A stretch of 64,000 nt of DNA from Clostridium moniliforme (lineage in GTDB: Bacteria > Bacillota > Clostridia > Clostridiales > Clostridiaceae). How positions within the stretch are numbered: the first letter of the stretch is position 1; each line of letters opens with the position of its first letter. The stretch covers positions 141,876-205,875 of the forward strand of contig NZ_JAGGJZ010000004.1 in assembly GCF_017873235.1 (NCBI RefSeq). Direction: 5' to 3'. Of the stretch, positions 62,722-64,000 are shown piece after piece. The notes beneath the pieces were generated by a model, which saw only the letters and a list, made by a program, of their open reading frames with translations, ran no database searches and was not told the origin of the DNA. Both the position numbers and the translations under genes were made by a program.

Positions 62722-63588
62722 ATGAAAGGTATTTATTCAGCTTTATTAGTTTCATTTGATAAGGAAGGAAATATAAACGAAAAAGGATTAAGAGAAATTA
62801 TTAGACATAATATCGATGTATGTAAAATAGATGGTCTTTATGTTGGAGGAAGTACTGGAGAAAATTTCATGCTTTCAACAGATGAAAAGAAAAGAATTTT
62901 TGAAATTGCTATGGATGAAGCAAAGGGACAAGTTAAGTTAATTGCCCAAGTTGGTTCAGTTAATTTAAAGGAAGCTGTAGAACTTGCAAAATTTACAACT
63001 GATTTAGGATATGATGCAATATCAGCAGTAACACCATTTTATTATAAATTTGATTTTAGTGAAATCAAAAATTATTATGAAACAATAATAAATTCAGTAG
63101 ATAACAAACTTATTATATATTCAATTCCATTCTTAACTGGAGTAAATATGTCATTAGATCAATTTGCAGAGCTTTTTGAAAACGAAAAAATTATTGGAGT
63201 TAAATTTACAGCTGCAGACTTCTATATGTTAGAACGTATGAGAAAACGTTTCCCTGACAAATTAATATTTGCAGGATTTGACGAAATGATGTTACCAGCA
63301 ACAGTACTTGGAGTTGATGGTGCAATAGGTTCAACATTTAATGTAAATGGAGTTCGTGCAAGACAAATATTTGAAGCAGCACAAAAGGGAGATATAAAAA
63401 CAGCTTTAGAAGTTCAACATGTAACTAATGATTTAATAACTGATATTTTAAATAATGGTCTTTATCAAACAATTAAGTTAATTCTTCAAGAGCAAGGTGT
63501 GGATGCGGGATATTGTAGACAACCTATGAAAGAAGCAACAGAAGAAATGATTGCAAAGGCAAAAGAAATTAACAAAAAATACTTTTAA
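62722..63588 (+). CDS. nanA: N-acetylneuraminate lyase
   Basis: 288 residues of the DHDPS/NAL family. It cleaves sialic acid to N-acetylmannosamine and pyruvate. Visible: GLYVGGSTGENFMLS (carboxylate-binding), YSIPFLTG with the catalytic Tyr, and GVKFTAADFYMLERM with the Schiff-base Lys at about 164, followed by DEMMLP and the GAIGSTFN motif. GGGAGG precedes the ATG, 30 bases after nanE. No kinase (nanK) lies between nanE and nanA; it may be further downstream. Confidence 0.97.
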   Translation: MKGIYSALLVSFDKEGNINEKGLREIIRHNIDVCKIDGLYVGGSTGENFMLSTDEKKRIFEIAMDEAKGQVKLIAQVGSVNLKEAVELAKFTTDLGYDAISAVTPFYYKFDFSEIKNYYETIINSVDNKLIIYSIPFLTGVNMSLDQFAELFENEKIIGVKFTAADFYMLERMRKRFPDKLIFAGFDEMMLPATVLGVDGAIGSTFNVNGVRARQIFEAAQKGDIKTALEVQHVTNDLITDILNNGLYQTIKLILQEQGVDAGYCRQPMKEATEEMIAKAKEINKKYF

Positions 63589-63607
63589 AAATTAATTAAA
63601 ATACACT

Positions 63608-63643
63608 CTATTAGATTAATGGATATTTCCATTAATCTAATAG
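63608..63643. other. Perfect 15-bp hairpin between nanA and the symporter gene
   Basis: CTATTAGATTAATGG (63608-63622), loop ATATTT, then CCATTAATCTAATAG. There is no T-run, so it is not an ordinary terminator; it may protect or process the mRNA between two operon parts. Confidence 0.75.
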
Positions 63644-63670
63644 AAGAAAATATAAAAGGAGAGAGTAACT

Positions 63671-64000
63671 ATGCAAGGTTTTACAAAAATTGATTTAATT
63701 GTTTTAGTTGTTTATTTAGCACTTGTATTATTCGCTGGATTAAAATTCTCTAAGAAAGAAATGAAGGGAAAGGAATTTTTCAGAGGTGATGGAACAATTC
63801 CTTGGTGGGTTACTTCAGTTTCAATTTTTGCAACACTTTTAAGTCCAATTTCATTCTTATCATTAGCTGGAAATTCTTATAAAGGTACATGGATTCTTTG
63901 GTTTTCACAATTAGGTATGTTTATAGCAGTACCTCTTACTATAAGATATTTTCTACCAGTTTACAGTAGATTAGATATCGATACTGCTTATGAATACTTA
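63671..64000 (+). CDS. Sodium:solute symporter, probably sialic acid uptake (partial)
   Basis: The window ends after 110 residues. Start ATG 63671 follows AAGGAGAGAG. The N-terminus is of the SSS family: IDLIVLVVYLALVLFAG, then KKEMKGKEFFRGDGTIPWWVTSVSIFATLLSPISFLSLAGNSYKGTW, the TM1-TM2 region with its sodium-site helix. The position directly after nanE-nanA, with no other transporter, makes it the likely sialic acid (or ManNAc) importer NanT of the SSS type. C-terminus not seen. Confidence 0.9.
   Translation, partial: MQGFTKIDLIVLVVYLALVLFAGLKFSKKEMKGKEFFRGDGTIPWWVTSVSIFATLLSPISFLSLAGNSYKGTWILWFSQLGMFIAVPLTIRYFLPVYSRLDIDTAYEYL

Overview
The window is very AT-rich, low-GC Gram-positive DNA from a Clostridium sensu stricto. 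It shows classic clostridial regulation: a glmS ribozyme, a threonyl T-box, a SAM-I riboswitch and a yybP-ykoY (manganese) riboswitch. It also has strong purine-rich ribosome binding sites, a class III (anaerobic) ribonucleotide reductase and a nanE-nanA sialic acid operon. The protein sequences look close to, but not the same as, C. perfringens as far as I can recall them; the species cannot be named from sequence reading alone.

Region 1-9.3 kb: a partial drug-type ABC exporter with its MarR regulator, a GIY-YIG protein, glmS with an unusually expanded ribozyme, a sortase-anchored leucine-rich-repeat surface protein, a CitA/CitB-like two-component system broken by two frameshifts and a stop codon, and a folate enzyme. 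Region 9.3-23.4 kb: a fructose-type PTS operon with a class II aldolase and its PRD regulator, thrS behind a T-box, an HNH protein, an orphan gene under a 26-bp palindromic operator, a SAM-riboswitch NhaC-family (MetT-like) transporter, ispF, a protein that joins a SigI C-terminal domain to an RsgI anti-sigma factor, a DUF3298 protein within a DnaA-box cluster, and an aldehyde dehydrogenase. Region 23.4-40 kb: a riboswitch-controlled P-type ATPase, a two-component system with a PgtC-like binding protein and a PgtP-like phosphoglycerate transporter, pyruvate kinase, pepF, a LuxR/DUF2087 regulator, a membrane glycosyltransferase and an LprI-like protein.

Region 40-58 kb is the accessory region. 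An 11.8-kb integrative element (about 40355-52183) is inserted in manC, the mannose-1-phosphate guanylyltransferase gene. Its ends are 15-bp perfect inverted repeats next to a 9-bp core shared by both junctions. A large serine recombinase sits at the right end. The element also carries a rolling-circle Rep with HUH nuclease and SF3 helicase domains, an Xre regulator, and at the left end a three-gene operon. That operon encodes a PD-(D/E)xK-like effector, a small acidic middle protein and an SMC-like ATPase with a zinc-hook-like CxxC. This is the architecture of ABC-three-component (ABC-3C)/Lamassu-type defence systems and is the best candidate for the notable system in the window. To its right, the 3' part of manC occurs twice, about 4.6 kb apart. 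The copies bracket a three-gene FtsX-type ABC transporter operon and a small secreted-protein gene with an in-frame stop. This looks like layered (tandem) insertion into one hot spot. A cutC remnant marks the right edge of the scrambled zone.

Region 58-64 kb: pnuC, nrdD-nrdG, and a nan operon (nanE, nanA, and a sodium:solute symporter cut by the window end) whose promoter is bracketed by two identical 13-bp palindromes.
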